Assembly (NCBI GenBank): GCA_964609675.1
Contig: CAZSRX010000029.1
Span: 1 to 57,941, forward strand
Origin: CAZSRX01 sp964609675 [NCBI: uncultured Bacteroidota bacterium]
Lineage (GTDB): Bacteria > CLD3 > SB21
Length of the DNA stretch: 57,941 bases
Direction: 5' to 3'
This document shows positions 35,660-44,956 of the stretch, in pieces. The notes under the pieces were generated by a model, which worked only from the letters and a program-made list of their open reading frames with translations, searched no databases and was not told the DNA's origin. Position 1 is the stretch's first letter, and each line of letters opens with the position of its first letter. Position numbers and translations under genes: made by a program.

Positions 35660-37954
35660 ATGAAGACACTTTTTAAAGATATATTACTTCGGATGCCCGT
35701 GCTATTGGCGGCAGTCCTGGCTATTTCCGGAGGCACTACGGTGGACCTGCAGCCTGTTTATCAGTTGCCGGTAAACGGAACACAGGATTATCAGTACTAT
35801 CTGGACCGCGCCGATCAGTTGTATCATCATGATCTTTACAGCCAGGCGGCCGTTAATTATCGGTTTGCGCAGGATCTTGACCGGCGCCTGCGGCCGAACC
35901 CGGTTATTCATTTCAAAATCGGTTATTGCTGTTATCGTATGAAACGCCCGGCCGAAGCCGCGCGGCATTTTCGTTTGGCTGCCGAATTGGAGGATCTGCG
36001 GGAATACGCCTCGTATTATCTGGCCGCGTGCCTGGCGATGATTCCCGACAGCCAGGATATTGCCCGGTCCAGCCTGAAAGAATTTATACGCCGTTACCCC
36101 CGCTCGGTACTTATCTTTGACGCACGTATGGTCTATATCCGTTTATTACTTGAAAAAGAAATGACCGTGGAAGCGGACCGGCAGTGGCTTGCCGCACAGA
36201 CCGCCGTACAATCCAATCCGGCCCTGCGGCGCCAGTATGAACCATTGCTCACCTTAATGCGCGGTCATATTCGCCTGCGGCAGGGGCAACACCAAAAGGC
36301 CATTAATTATTATCGTCTGGTGCAAAGCAATTACCGCTACAGCGATGAGGCGTATGAAGCCAAACAAAAGATAGAAAGCATACACCGGATGCTGGACCGG
36401 CATCTGCCCGTAGAACAGTTTGTCGAAGGATTGAACATCCTGATTCTGCATGGTCGCTATGATGAAGCGCTTGATGAAATTCAGGCAAAACGCTGGCAAT
36501 ATGCATCGGAGCAACAGGTGTTGATTGATTTTCAGGTTGCCCGGATTGCCTTTTCTAAATCCCGTTATTACGATGCCAGCATCAAATTTGAGCGCTTATG
36601 GAGAAATAACCGTCATAAAGAATCGCTCTATCAGCTTAGCCGTACAGCGCGCTACAGTCTGGACCTGGCGTTGTCCAATCAGGCGCTGCAGGATTATCTG
36701 GTCTATGTGGTCAAAACGCCTGCTTGGGCCCAATATGTCCGTTTTGAGATTGCAAATAATTATGCCGCCATGGGCGACTCCGTAAGCCGGCGGCAGGCCA
36801 TCGAGCTTTACAGGCAGATCAGACAGAATGCGCCGATAAACTCCTTGTATGGATACAGTTCGGCATTTCAGGAAGCATTCCATCATTATAAATTCGGTGA
36901 ACTGGACAGCGCTATCGTTCTATGGACGCGTCTGGCCGCTGACGTACCGTCGCTTAAAAACCGCTGCACATTCTGGATTGCCAAGAGTTTAGAAAAAAAA
37001 GAACTCCAAGACAGCGCGCGCACGCTGTACCGGCAGCTGGCTGAATGGCGTATGCGGGATTATTACGGCATGCTGAGTTATACCATGCATCTGGACAGCC
37101 ATCGTGTCTCGCCGCACCGATTGTTTTATGTTACGGGAGTTCCCCTGCTCAATGAGTCTGCAGTATATGCGTGGCAAGCCGCCAACGAAACCCGGATACT
37201 GGACTTTAACGGTCGGCAATTATTAATTCCGGAACTCATGATCGGCGATACCATTCAGCGGTATTTACGGAAAACCTGGCTGATCCGTGATGTATTATCC
37301 GCTCAGGCCGGCGAACGCGAACTGGAAGTTTATCACAATTATTTTTACAATGATTTTTATAAAACGCTTTTTGTAAAACGACTGGCCGAAGATCTGAAAT
37401 GCCATAACATTGCCGTATCGGCCAATGTGGTCCTGCGTTCGGGCTATGCCGAGCGCTTTAATGATGCGCCGGATTTTCAGCGTCTGATGTATCCGGCTTA
37501 TTATCTGCCAGCTATTTCCTTGAATCAGACCCGTTATCCGCTGGATGCTTCGCTGGTGCTGGCGGTCATCAAATCCGAGAGCGCCTTTCGTTCCAGCGCT
37601 ATCTCTCCGGCCCGCGCCGTGGGATTAATGCAAATCATGCCGTTCACCGGTCGTGAAATTGCCGACCAGCTGAATTTGGATGATTTCCGTATGCTGGATT
37701 TGCAGAATCCTTCCATGAGCATACGGATGGGGATGCATTATCTGTACACGCAGGCGCGCGCGTTTAAAGCTTATATCCCCGCCATTTTAGCCGCTTATAA
37801 CGCGGGTCCGCACCGCGCCAGATTCTGGATGAGTTTTTATAACGAGGAGGATCCGGAAGAATTTCCCGAAATCGTTGATCTGCAGGAAACCGGTAATTAC
37901 ATCCGGCGGATTATGCTCGACCGCTGGGTTTACAGCCAGTTGTATAATCCGTAA
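35660..37954 (+). CDS. Lytic murein transglycosylase with N-terminal helical repeats
   Basis: 764 residues from the ATG at 35660, with GGGAA just before it and a signal-type N-terminus (MKTLFKDILLRMPVLLAAVLA); starts further upstream would overlap the divergent exporter gene. Residues about 40-560 are TPR-like helical repeats, as in the ring of Slt70-type enzymes. The C-terminal SLT domain has the catalytic Glu640 in VIKSESAF, then AVGLMQIMP, AAYNAGP and ETGNYIRRIM. It cleaves the MurNAc-GlcNAc bond of peptidoglycan with formation of 1,6-anhydro ends. Its last 25 bases overlap the convergent DUF2851 gene. Confidence 0.94.
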   Translation: MKTLFKDILLRMPVLLAAVLAISGGTTVDLQPVYQLPVNGTQDYQYYLDRADQLYHHDLYSQAAVNYRFAQDLDRRLRPNPVIHFKIGYCCYRMKRPAEAARHFRLAAELEDLREYASYYLAACLAMIPDSQDIARSSLKEFIRRYPRSVLIFDARMVYIRLLLEKEMTVEADRQWLAAQTAVQSNPALRRQYEPLLTLMRGHIRLRQGQHQKAINYYRLVQSNYRYSDEAYEAKQKIESIHRMLDRHLPVEQFVEGLNILILHGRYDEALDEIQAKRWQYASEQQVLIDFQVARIAFSKSRYYDASIKFERLWRNNRHKESLYQLSRTARYSLDLALSNQALQDYLVYVVKTPAWAQYVRFEIANNYAAMGDSVSRRQAIELYRQIRQNAPINSLYGYSSAFQEAFHHYKFGELDSAIVLWTRLAADVPSLKNRCTFWIAKSLEKKELQDSARTLYRQLAEWRMRDYYGMLSYTMHLDSHRVSPHRLFYVTGVPLLNESAVYAWQAANETRILDFNGRQLLIPELMIGDTIQRYLRKTWLIRDVLSAQAGERELEVYHNYFYNDFYKTLFVKRLAEDLKCHNIAVSANVVLRSGYAERFNDAPDFQRLMYPAYYLPAISLNQTRYPLDASLVLAVIKSESAFRSSAISPARAVGLMQIMPFTGREIADQLNLDDFRMLDLQNPSMSIRMGMHYLYTQARAFKAYIPAILAAYNAGPHRARFWMSFYNEEDPEEFPEIVDLQETGNYIRRIMLDRWVYSQLYNP

Positions 37955-39384
37955 TCACCCGATTCCACAGCGGCCTGAACCAGCTTTTCAAAGAGACGGC
38001 ATCCGGCGCAGTCATACACCGCGCAACGTTGATGCAGACGCATCAATCCCTGCGTGAACGCCATGGTATAACGATTCGGCGGTACGGACCTCTTACGGAA
38101 TAATTGCGATATCATGAAACGAATTACCGAATTGTTTTCCCGGCTGATGGCGCCGCGGTAAATGCCTCGAATACGGTTGACCCATGCTTCATCGTTCCGC
38201 AGTTCCCCGTAGAGGTACAGCACGGGCAGGATGACATTGATGATGATTTCTGATGCCCGCTGACGGCCAATGAGATCTCTACTGACGCGCGTACCCGAGT
38301 CATTCCACAATTGATGGCGGCTCCAGTATCCGTAGGCTTCTGCGATCAGCATATTCTCCATCCGGAAACTGTCGGCCCCGTTTATATCCCTGGCGGTCTC
38401 GATAAAACGCTCCAGAAATGACGGATTCCGGTATAAGAGAAGTAAACGGCTAAAGCCGGCGATGCGAAATGAGGGAAAATTTGCCGGACGCGTCCGGAAA
38501 AGTTTCCATTCGGTTTCCGCCATGGGTTCGACAATAACGCCGGCGCGATACGCTTGCCACAGGGTTTCTAGTCTTTGGAAAAACGGCAGGCCCGGCGTGT
38601 TGTGGGCCTGTTGAATTTCCATCTCCAGCAGTCCGGCAGCCCCCAGCATAATCGCCTGCAGGCGCATCAGGGCGGTGCTGTCGTCGTCGTGCCGTATGGC
38701 TTCGAACAGGTTGCGCAGCGGGATTTTCTGCGCCAGACGCTGGAACGCGTTACGGTTTTTCGCAAAGCCCAGCGCGTCCATGATGCCGTAATAAATCAGT
38801 TCGTTAAAATCGTAAAACGCATGGGCCTTGAGTGTTTTAAAATTATGGACCTTTTCCTGAAAGCGTTCGAAACCGTTTTCAGTAACCCAATCGTAAACGA
38901 AATCCTCATCGTGACGGACGGTTTCATCATAACAGAAAATCTGTCTGCGCGTCTGTTCCATCCGTTCGGTTTTTCGTATCAGACGTGACAAGGGCGCGTT
39001 CAGGAAATGCTTAATTTCCAAAACAGGTACGCCGGCCGGTTTTTTGTCCGTGTCATGGTGATATACGACATGAAGAATTACTTTTTTATACAGCGGATTT
39101 GCCGTATGATAATGGCGATTCCAGTCGGAGGTATGGCGGTGAATCTCGATATCACCCCGGAGAACATGGCCGCCGATTTGAATTTCGGCGTTGATAAAAT
39201 CAGGGCCCGCATCCTGATTCCACTCTCCCTGACTGATAATATCTATGGATACGCCATCGGTAGTTAACAACCGGTCGGTGCGCATATAAAGATAATTCCA
39301 TATGGCCTGGATAGTCCTTTCCGAAACACGCCGGAGATTGTCGCGCACCGGCATGGACGGCAGACTCGTCGAATAAATGAACAT
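37930..39384 (-). CDS. DUF2851 family protein
   Basis: 484 residues from the ATG at 39384; the frame extends to 39456, but that would overlap the tRNA-Leu promoter, and an ATG at 39354 is also possible. The signature DUF2851 stretch is clear: QDAGPDFINAEIQIGG followed by GDIEIHRHTSDWNRHYH and VILHVVYHHD. The N-terminal part resembles a nuclease-like beta-rich fold with conserved acidic and His residues, but no reaction is established. The C-terminus holds a Cys pair (AVYDCAGCRLFEKLV). It is soluble, typical of Bacteroidota-Chlorobi genomes, and its 3' end overlaps the transglycosylase gene by 25 bases. Confidence 0.9.
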   Translation of the reverse strand: MFIYSTSLPSMPVRDNLRRVSERTIQAIWNYLYMRTDRLLTTDGVSIDIISQGEWNQDAGPDFINAEIQIGGHVLRGDIEIHRHTSDWNRHYHTANPLYKKVILHVVYHHDTDKKPAGVPVLEIKHFLNAPLSRLIRKTERMEQTRRQIFCYDETVRHDEDFVYDWVTENGFERFQEKVHNFKTLKAHAFYDFNELIYYGIMDALGFAKNRNAFQRLAQKIPLRNLFEAIRHDDDSTALMRLQAIMLGAAGLLEMEIQQAHNTPGLPFFQRLETLWQAYRAGVIVEPMAETEWKLFRTRPANFPSFRIAGFSRLLLLYRNPSFLERFIETARDINGADSFRMENMLIAEAYGYWSRHQLWNDSGTRVSRDLIGRQRASEIIINVILPVLYLYGELRNDEAWVNRIRGIYRGAISRENNSVIRFMISQLFRKRSVPPNRYTMAFTQGLMRLHQRCAVYDCAGCRLFEKLVQAAVESGDYGLYNWL

Positions 39385-39445
39385 ATTGATAAAGCAGAAA
39401 ATCTCTAAATATCGTACTCTCTGCCAGAAAGTTACAAAATATTTA

Positions 39446-39473
39446 TTGCAATTCAATTTAAATATTTTAAATT
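39446..39473 (+). promoter_or_regulatory. Promoter of tRNA-Leu
   Basis: TTGCAA at 39446-39451, a 16-base spacer and TAAATT at 39468-39473, about 22 bases before the tRNA. Confidence 0.45.
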
Positions 39474-39495
39474 GGCCTTGTTTGAAAATACTTTT

Positions 39496-39584
39496 GCCGA
39501 AGTGGTGGAACTGGTAGACGCGCTGGACTCAAAATCCAGTGAGGCACAAACCTCGTGTGGGTTCGAGTCCCACCTTCGGCACCA
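39496..39584 (+). tRNA. tRNA-Leu (anticodon CAA)
   Basis: Acceptor stem GCCGAAG / CTTCGGC, anticodon stem CTGGA / TCCAG around the loop CTCAAAA (anticodon CAA, reading TTG), a long variable arm (GAGG / CCTC) as in class II tRNAs, T arm GTGGG-TTCGAGT-CCCAC, discriminator A and an encoded CCA end. Confidence 0.98.
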
Positions 39585-39585
39585 A

Positions 39586-39620
39586 AAACCTTTGTGAACG
39601 GTCACAGAGGTTTATTTATT
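39586..39620 (+). terminator. Terminator of tRNA-Leu
   Basis: A 12-bp stem (AAACCTTTGTGA / TCACAGAGGTTT, one G-T pair) with loop ACGG begins 2 bases after the tRNA and is followed by an AT-rich tract. Confidence 0.8.
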
Positions 39621-39645
39621 TATAAAATTATCAGTACAAGCGATC

Positions 39646-40857
39646 TTGAAAAAAATTCCCTTCATTGTCATCTTCATTACCATCTTCATCGACCTGATCA
39701 GCTTTGGAATCGTGATGCCCCTGCTGCCGTTTTACGCGCAGCATTTCGGCGCATCAGGAATGGAAATAGGGCTGCTTGTCGGCGTGTTTTCATTCGTAAC
39801 GTTTATTTTTATGCCTATACTGGGTCGCTTGTCCGATCGCTACGGACGCCGGCCCCTGCTGTTAATTTCTATCATCGGCAATGTAATCGCCTATTTGTTG
39901 TTTGCCTTTGCCGGATCGTTCTGGTTGCTGGTTTTTTCCCGCATAATCGCGGGCATCGCCAATTCGAATTTATCGGTCGCGCAGGCGTATATAGCGGACA
40001 TTACGCCCTCCGGCGAACGCGCCAAAGGCATGGGTATCATCGGGGCGGCTTTCGGGCTGGGATTCATATTCGGCCCGCTGATCAGCGCGTTTTTTTCGTC
40101 CGATATTTTCGGCGGATGGAAATACACGTTACCGGGCCTGATCGCGGCCGCTTTATCGCTGGGTAATTTCATCTCGGCGTATTTCAGCCTGCCGGAATCC
40201 CTGCATGAACACCAACGGTTACCGGACTACCGGTTTCAGATTTTCGACTGGAACACATTTCGCAAAATCATTCATCATCCCGGCCTGAGAAGCATCGTCC
40301 TTATTTTCAACATTACCACGCTGGCCTACTCCAACATTTTCGTTACCATACCATTGCTGGTCTCTCACGCTCCGTTCAATATGAGTACGTCGCAGGTTAG
40401 CTGGATATTCATGGAGATCGGCGTAATTGCCGTGATCGTTCAGGGAGGACTGACGGGAAAAATATCGGTTTTTTTCGGCGAACGCAAGCTGGTAATCGCC
40501 GGCACCCTGCTGATTTGGATTGGATTTATGATCTTCCCGGTTTCCTATTATCTTCCGGCGGGGAATATCACGGGCCTGGCCATTGGCACGGCCTGTCTGG
40601 CGTTTGGCAGCAGTTTCTTCACGCCTAATATCATGAGCATCGCCTCTCAGCTGACCGATCCCAAGGAGCAGGGTACCGTAATGGGCGTAGTGCACAGCAT
40701 GGCGAGCTTGGCCAGGATGTTCGGGCCTTCGCTGGGCGGTACAATGTACGATGCCGGCGGGCCTAATTTTCCGTATTATATTTCCATCGCATTGATGATC
40801 GGGGCGGCGTTTTTTCTGCTTAAACTGCCAAAGCCATCTGCCCGCGGGGAAACCTAG
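39646..40857 (+). CDS. MFS transporter, tetracycline-resistance (DHA1) type
   Basis: 403 residues with twelve transmembrane segments. The start is TTG at 39646, which gives the usual MKKIPFIVIFITIFIDLISFGIV-type N-terminus; no ATG occurs before the first helix. FGIVMPLLPFYAQHFG and GRLSDRYGRRPLLL (MFS loop 2-3 motif) and the antiporter motif GLGFIFGPLISA are typical of TetA-like proton antiporters. It probably exports a drug or metabolite. The gene follows the tRNA terminator and has no recognisable strong promoter or ribosome-binding site. It is not linked with a regulator gene. Confidence 0.92.
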   Translation: MKKIPFIVIFITIFIDLISFGIVMPLLPFYAQHFGASGMEIGLLVGVFSFVTFIFMPILGRLSDRYGRRPLLLISIIGNVIAYLLFAFAGSFWLLVFSRIIAGIANSNLSVAQAYIADITPSGERAKGMGIIGAAFGLGFIFGPLISAFFSSDIFGGWKYTLPGLIAAALSLGNFISAYFSLPESLHEHQRLPDYRFQIFDWNTFRKIIHHPGLRSIVLIFNITTLAYSNIFVTIPLLVSHAPFNMSTSQVSWIFMEIGVIAVIVQGGLTGKISVFFGERKLVIAGTLLIWIGFMIFPVSYYLPAGNITGLAIGTACLAFGSSFFTPNIMSIASQLTDPKEQGTVMGVVHSMASLARMFGPSLGGTMYDAGGPNFPYYISIALMIGAAFFLLKLPKPSARGET

Positions 40858-40858
40858 C

Positions 40859-40874
40859 AATGCCTTTTGGCATT
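40859..40874 (+). terminator. Short hairpin after the MFS gene
   Basis: AATGCC-TTTT-GGCATT directly after the stop codon; no strong T-run follows, so termination is uncertain. Confidence 0.35.
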
Positions 40875-40916
40875 ATGCCTTTGCGGTTACCGTCCAACAG
40901 CCTAATTTGCGTACGG

Positions 40917-41157
40917 TTAAAATAAACCGCCCACTGAAATACCTGTTTTACTGAAGCCATCGCCCTCGATTTTCCGGTAATTGTAGTTCAGGTTGAACAC
41001 CAACCGCGTCCCCGCTATGACCGGATACGAATAACCGCTACTAAGCAGAAAACCGAATCCGGCGCCGGACCCTGACGAGTTGCCCTCTGAATCCTGCACT
41101 ATGGCTTGAACTAGACCGATATCACCGAGCGCGTAAAACCATCCCCGATGGTCCGGT
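40917..41157 (-). pseudogene. C-terminal fragment of an outer-membrane beta-barrel protein
   Basis: About 80 codons are open on the minus strand but lie right after an in-frame stop (41157-41159) and have no ATG at the start. The residues look like the last strands of a small outer-membrane beta-barrel: GWFYALGDIGLVQ, GAGFGFLLSSGYSYPVIAG, LVFNLNYNYRKIEG and an end in GGLF. The rest of the gene is missing, so it is a truncated remnant. The exact family cannot be given. A GTG at 41099 could start a 60-residue product but this is unlikely to be a true gene. Confidence 0.5.
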
Positions 41158-41181
41158 TAAAAAATGCATCGCGCTCAGTCC

Positions 41182-41579
41182 TTAAATGCCCGGCACTTTA
41201 GCGTCCAGAATACGAAGAACGACGCTGATTTGCGCGCGGTGGTGAATTTCATGGCAGTTGTATCCGGCGATCAGTTCATATCCGGTCGGCTTCCAGATGA
41301 CTTTGTTCTTCATCTCAAACGAATATTTTTTTTTGCTTATTTGTTCCTCGGAAAGATTTCTTGCCGTTTCCGGAAATGTCTTGGCGGATGTGATGTAATG
41401 CTCCATGATTTCTGCGGTTTTTTCAGGAACAACCAACTGGGATTTCACCATATTTCCCGTCTGCATTGTAGGCGACAGGTTGCGTATCGAGTCGCTGATG
41501 TGCAGGGCTAATTCGCCGGCGTTCTTGAATGTCGAATGAATTTTTTTGTGAGCAGGTTATCGGGTAATAATCGAATCAT
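41182..41579 (-). pseudogene. DinB-superfamily protein broken by a one-base shift in an A7 run
   Basis: From the ATG at 41579 the frame reads MIRLLPDNLLTKK, then meets a run of seven A (minus strand; 41541-41547) and goes out of frame. One added A would continue into IHSTFKNAGELALHISDSI and then the open frame ending in GYELIAGYNCHEIHHRAQIS, typical of the four-helix DinB/YfiT-like metal-binding superfamily with its conserved His residues. The restored product would be about 132 residues. These proteins are thiol-dependent or metal-dependent enzymes of varied function. Either the sequence has a homopolymer error or the gene is truly off. Confidence 0.65.
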
Positions 41580-41694
41580 GGCTTCATTGTGATTTTAGGA
41601 TTCTTTATTAAATGCCGCACAAACGTATTGATGCCAAGCTGACACAAGAATCGTTTGAAAGTTTTCTTTACATTTATTTCGGTAGCGGTAGAAT

Positions 41695-41722
41695 TTACTT
41701 GAAGATGAATTGAAATATAATT
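41695..41722 (+). promoter_or_regulatory. Possible promoter of der
   Basis: TTTACT at 41695-41700, a 16-base spacer and a consensus TATAAT at 41717-41722, 30 bases before the start codon. Confidence 0.4.
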
Positions 41723-41752
41723 ACCATATTTTTTATTTAAAACGACAGTCAG

Positions 41753-43120
41753 ATGAAATTAAACCGTTTACCTGTAGTGGCCATAGTCGGGAGGCCGAAT
41801 GTCGGCAAGTCCACGCTTTTTAACCGGATTATCCGTAAGCAGGATGCGATTGTCGATGCCGAGCCGGGGGTTACACGCGACCGGCATTACGAAATTACCG
41901 AGTGGAGCGGGCGGCAGTTTATTCTTGTGGATACGGGCGGATACATTCCGGAATCTTCTGCGGTGATCGACAAAGCCGTGCGCGAGCAGGCGGAAATCGC
42001 AATCGAAGAAGCCGATCTGGTTGTACTGACGATAGACGCCATGACGCCCCTGTCGCCGGCCGAAATGCAGATTGCCGGACTGGTCAAGCGGTCTGGTAAA
42101 AAGGCCATCCTCGCCGCCAACAAATGCGACAATGAGAAAATTATGCAGAGTGTGGTTGCCAGCCCTGACATATACAAACTGATTGCCGGACCGATCATAC
42201 CGGTGTCCGCTCTCAATAGCCGGCACATCGGCGATTTGCTGGACGAGATGCTGGCTCAGCTCGGTCAATCCTTTAAAAGCCATCTTGAAGACATCCGGTA
42301 CGACCGTTCGGGAATCCGGCTGGCGGTGATCGGCAAACCGAACGTCGGCAAGTCATCGTTTGTCAACGCGGTGATCGGTTCGCCGAAACATATCGTGACG
42401 GAAATTCCCGGCACCACGCGCGACGCCATCGATACAGACTTCGTTTACAAAGGCAAGAAGTTCACGCTTGTTGATACCGCCGGCCTCAGGCGGAAAACCA
42501 AAGTGAAGGAGAATCTGGAATTTTACAGCACGCTGCGCACGGCGCGAACCATCCAGGAATGCGACATTGCCCTGCTAATCATTGACGCCCGTGAAGGCGT
42601 GGCCGCGCAGGATATCAGCGTTCTGGAGCAGGCCCGCCAGTTGAAAAAGGGACTGGTGCTTGCCGTGAACAAATGGGATTCCGTGGCCAAAGACGACAAA
42701 ACGGCGCTGCATTACGAAAAAAACATCCGCAAAGCGATGAGCCCGACGACTTACATACCGGTGCTTTTCATATCCGCCAAAACGCGGCAGCGTGTATATA
42801 AAGTTCTTGACCTGGCGCTACAGGTGTTTGCGGAAAGAAATAAAACCATCCCGCAGGAACAGTTAACGGCGTTCATCAAAAAAACCGTCGAAGCGTATCA
42901 CCCGCCCGCCGTCAGGGGAAAAAACCTGAATATAAAGAACCTGGTACAGATTAAAACACGCCCACCGGTGTTCGGCGTCATCACCAATTATCCGGAACTT
43001 GTTCCGGCTAATTACCGGAATTACATTGAAAATAAATTAAGGGAATCGTTTGGATTTACCGGCGTTCCTTTATCGCTGACCTACCGGAAATCCATAAAGA
43101 AAGACGAATATGAACATTAA
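41753..43120 (+). CDS. der: Ribosome biogenesis GTPase Der (EngA)
   Basis: 455 residues with the diagnostic pair of GTPase domains. Domain 1 has [21 protein letters not shown] and AANKCDN; domain 2 has [27 protein letters not shown] and AVNKWDS; a KH-like domain follows. Der binds the 50S subunit and is essential for its assembly. The next gene, a secreted protease, starts 11 bases before the der stop codon, so both are cotranscribed, though a functional link is unlikely. Confidence 0.98.
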   Translation: MKLNRLPVVAIVGRPNVGKSTLFNRIIRKQDAIVDAEPGVTRDRHYEITEWSGRQFILVDTGGYIPESSAVIDKAVREQAEIAIEEADLVVLTIDAMTPLSPAEMQIAGLVKRSGKKAILAANKCDNEKIMQSVVASPDIYKLIAGPIIPVSALNSRHIGDLLDEMLAQLGQSFKSHLEDIRYDRSGIRLAVIGKPNVGKSSFVNAVIGSPKHIVTEIPGTTRDAIDTDFVYKGKKFTLVDTAGLRRKTKVKENLEFYSTLRTARTIQECDIALLIIDAREGVAAQDISVLEQARQLKKGLVLAVNKWDSVAKDDKTALHYEKNIRKAMSPTTYIPVLFISAKTRQRVYKVLDLALQVFAERNKTIPQEQLTAFIKKTVEAYHPPAVRGKNLNIKNLVQIKTRPPVFGVITNYPELVPANYRNYIENKLRESFGFTGVPLSLTYRKSIKKDEYEH

Positions 43121-44876
43121 ATGGATACCGATCCTCTTGCTGGCAGGATTTCTTACCGCCCACGCGCAGGAAAAAAATTCGCTGATAAAAATTCAGGACG
43201 CGCGGGAAGCCGGTAAAATATCGTATGAACAATCCCTGCGTTTGAAACATCAATTTCTGTATCATTATGAGGATTTACCCGATGAATTTCGTTCATCAAC
43301 CCCTGTCAAATGCGCATTTGGCGCTGCTAATGAACTCAGACAGGCATCCTTAAAATGGCCTCTGTTGAAGCCGAAAACGCTCTTATCTCAAAATATGTAC
43401 GTTCATTCTTTTATCAGCAAAGGGCAGACGAAGCGGTTTCATATTTATTACGATACGACCGGCGTTGATGCCGTACCGGCGGTCGATGTTAATACCAATG
43501 GACTTCAAGACTGGGTGGAAGAAACCGCCGCCGCGATGGAGCGGGCGTATCGCGTCGAAGTGGACACGCTGGGATTCCGCGAACCGCTTGATTTCGGGAT
43601 TTATGGATTCTATAAAGTTTTTATCAATAATCAGTATGGCGCGTATGGAAGCACCACGCCGGATAGTCAGGTGACTTCAAATCCCTGGACATACACCAGT
43701 TATATCGAAATCGATAATGACTTTATCGGTAATTTCGCCACGCATGGTTATGATGCCATACGGGTTACCTGCGCCCATGAATTTCATCATGCGGTTCAAT
43801 TGGCGTATCAGAACACTTATTCCGACGGCGACGGATGGTTTTATGAATCGACATCTACATGGATGGAAGAGGTGGTATGGGATGGGGTCAATGATTATTA
43901 CGCTTACCTCGATAATTTTCTGCTGAATCCCCATGTATCGCTGACGGCCATGAACGGCGCGCACGAATACGGCGCCGTGCTGTGGAACCTGTATCTGGAA
44001 AAAAACTTTACCCCGACCGTGGTGCGCCGTGCATGGGAATTGCTGCCGCAGAACCGTTCCTGGAATGCCCTGCAACTGGCATTGAATGCGTCGCCGTATA
44101 ATTCGTCTCTGCCGGCCAATGTGACTGAAATGCACCTTTGGAATTTTTTCACAGCCGAGCGGGCGGATTCCTTGCTGTATTACACGGAAGGTTACAACTA
44201 TCCCAATGTCCGATTCAAATATACCGGCTGGCTCCGGGATACATCCTTTACGGACAGTTTACCGTCGCTTGCCGCGCGGTATTATTCATTGATTGTCCTG
44301 GATACGACAAATGTGCTCATGAATTTCAGTTCCCGCGAATCGGTTTCCTATTTCAGCGTGTTCACTATTGAGTACAACCGCAGTCGGCATAAGGCCATTA
44401 TCAGCAAACGGGACGCGCCGGTTAACTTTGCCGCCGAGAATCTTGAACCCGGAGACAGTCTGATTGTAATTGTCATCAACAAGGATTATACGACCAGTAA
44501 TATCACCAATAAAAAATATATGCGATATACCATTGGTTTACAGCCGACCAACCAACCTGTCAACCAGCCGGTACTGAGCGATTTTAAAATCTATCCCCAG
44601 CCCTTTGTATGTACCGGCAGCGACCAGCCGCTTAAAATCGCGTTTCGTCTTCGTGAGATCCGCGATATCCGTCTGGATATTTTTACATCGGGTGGGAAAC
44701 GGGTGCATACTTTAAAGAATACCAGTCTGTCGCCGGGTGTTTATGAAGGAAGCAACGCTTTTACATGGGACGGCAAGGACGAAGAGGGGACTTTGGTTCC
44801 ATCCGGTGTGTATTTTTATACGTTCACGGCCGGCAAATATCAAAAGACAGGCAAATTGGCGGTAATCCGTAAATGA
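43110..44876 (+). CDS. Secreted metalloprotease of the MXAN_6640 type with C-terminal sorting domain
   Basis: 588 residues with a short signal peptide (LLLAGFLTAHAQ). A zinc-protease motif HEFHH lies at residues 223-227, followed by YESTSTWMEEVVWD, where the Glu is likely the third ligand, and AHEYGAVLWNLYL; this order matches the MXAN_6640 family of putative metalloproteases. The C-terminus is a FlgD-Ig-like/type IX sorting domain (FKIYPQPFVCTGSD ... IRLDIFTSGGKRVHTL ... SGVYFYTFTAGKYQKTGKLAVIRK). The protein should be exported to the surface or medium. It starts inside the der stop region and ends at a strong terminator. Confidence 0.9.
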   Translation: MNIKWIPILLLAGFLTAHAQEKNSLIKIQDAREAGKISYEQSLRLKHQFLYHYEDLPDEFRSSTPVKCAFGAANELRQASLKWPLLKPKTLLSQNMYVHSFISKGQTKRFHIYYDTTGVDAVPAVDVNTNGLQDWVEETAAAMERAYRVEVDTLGFREPLDFGIYGFYKVFINNQYGAYGSTTPDSQVTSNPWTYTSYIEIDNDFIGNFATHGYDAIRVTCAHEFHHAVQLAYQNTYSDGDGWFYESTSTWMEEVVWDGVNDYYAYLDNFLLNPHVSLTAMNGAHEYGAVLWNLYLEKNFTPTVVRRAWELLPQNRSWNALQLALNASPYNSSLPANVTEMHLWNFFTAERADSLLYYTEGYNYPNVRFKYTGWLRDTSFTDSLPSLAARYYSLIVLDTTNVLMNFSSRESVSYFSVFTIEYNRSRHKAIISKRDAPVNFAAENLEPGDSLIVIVINKDYTTSNITNKKYMRYTIGLQPTNQPVNQPVLSDFKIYPQPFVCTGSDQPLKIAFRLREIRDIRLDIFTSGGKRVHTLKNTSLSPGVYEGSNAFTWDGKDEEGTLVPSGVYFYTFTAGKYQKTGKLAVIRK

Positions 44877-44902
44877 AAACCGCCGTAGAAAACCGGCGCC
44901 CC

Positions 44903-44940
44903 AAAAAAAACCTCTGCGTTAATACACAGAGGTTTTTTTT
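44903..44940. terminator. Bidirectional terminator between metalloprotease and pyk
   Basis: AAAAAACCTCTG and its complement CAGAGGTTTTTT flank a 10-nt loop, with A-run and T-run on the two sides, between convergent genes. Confidence 0.93.
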
Positions 44941-44956
44941 GTAGAAAAAGTTCTGA

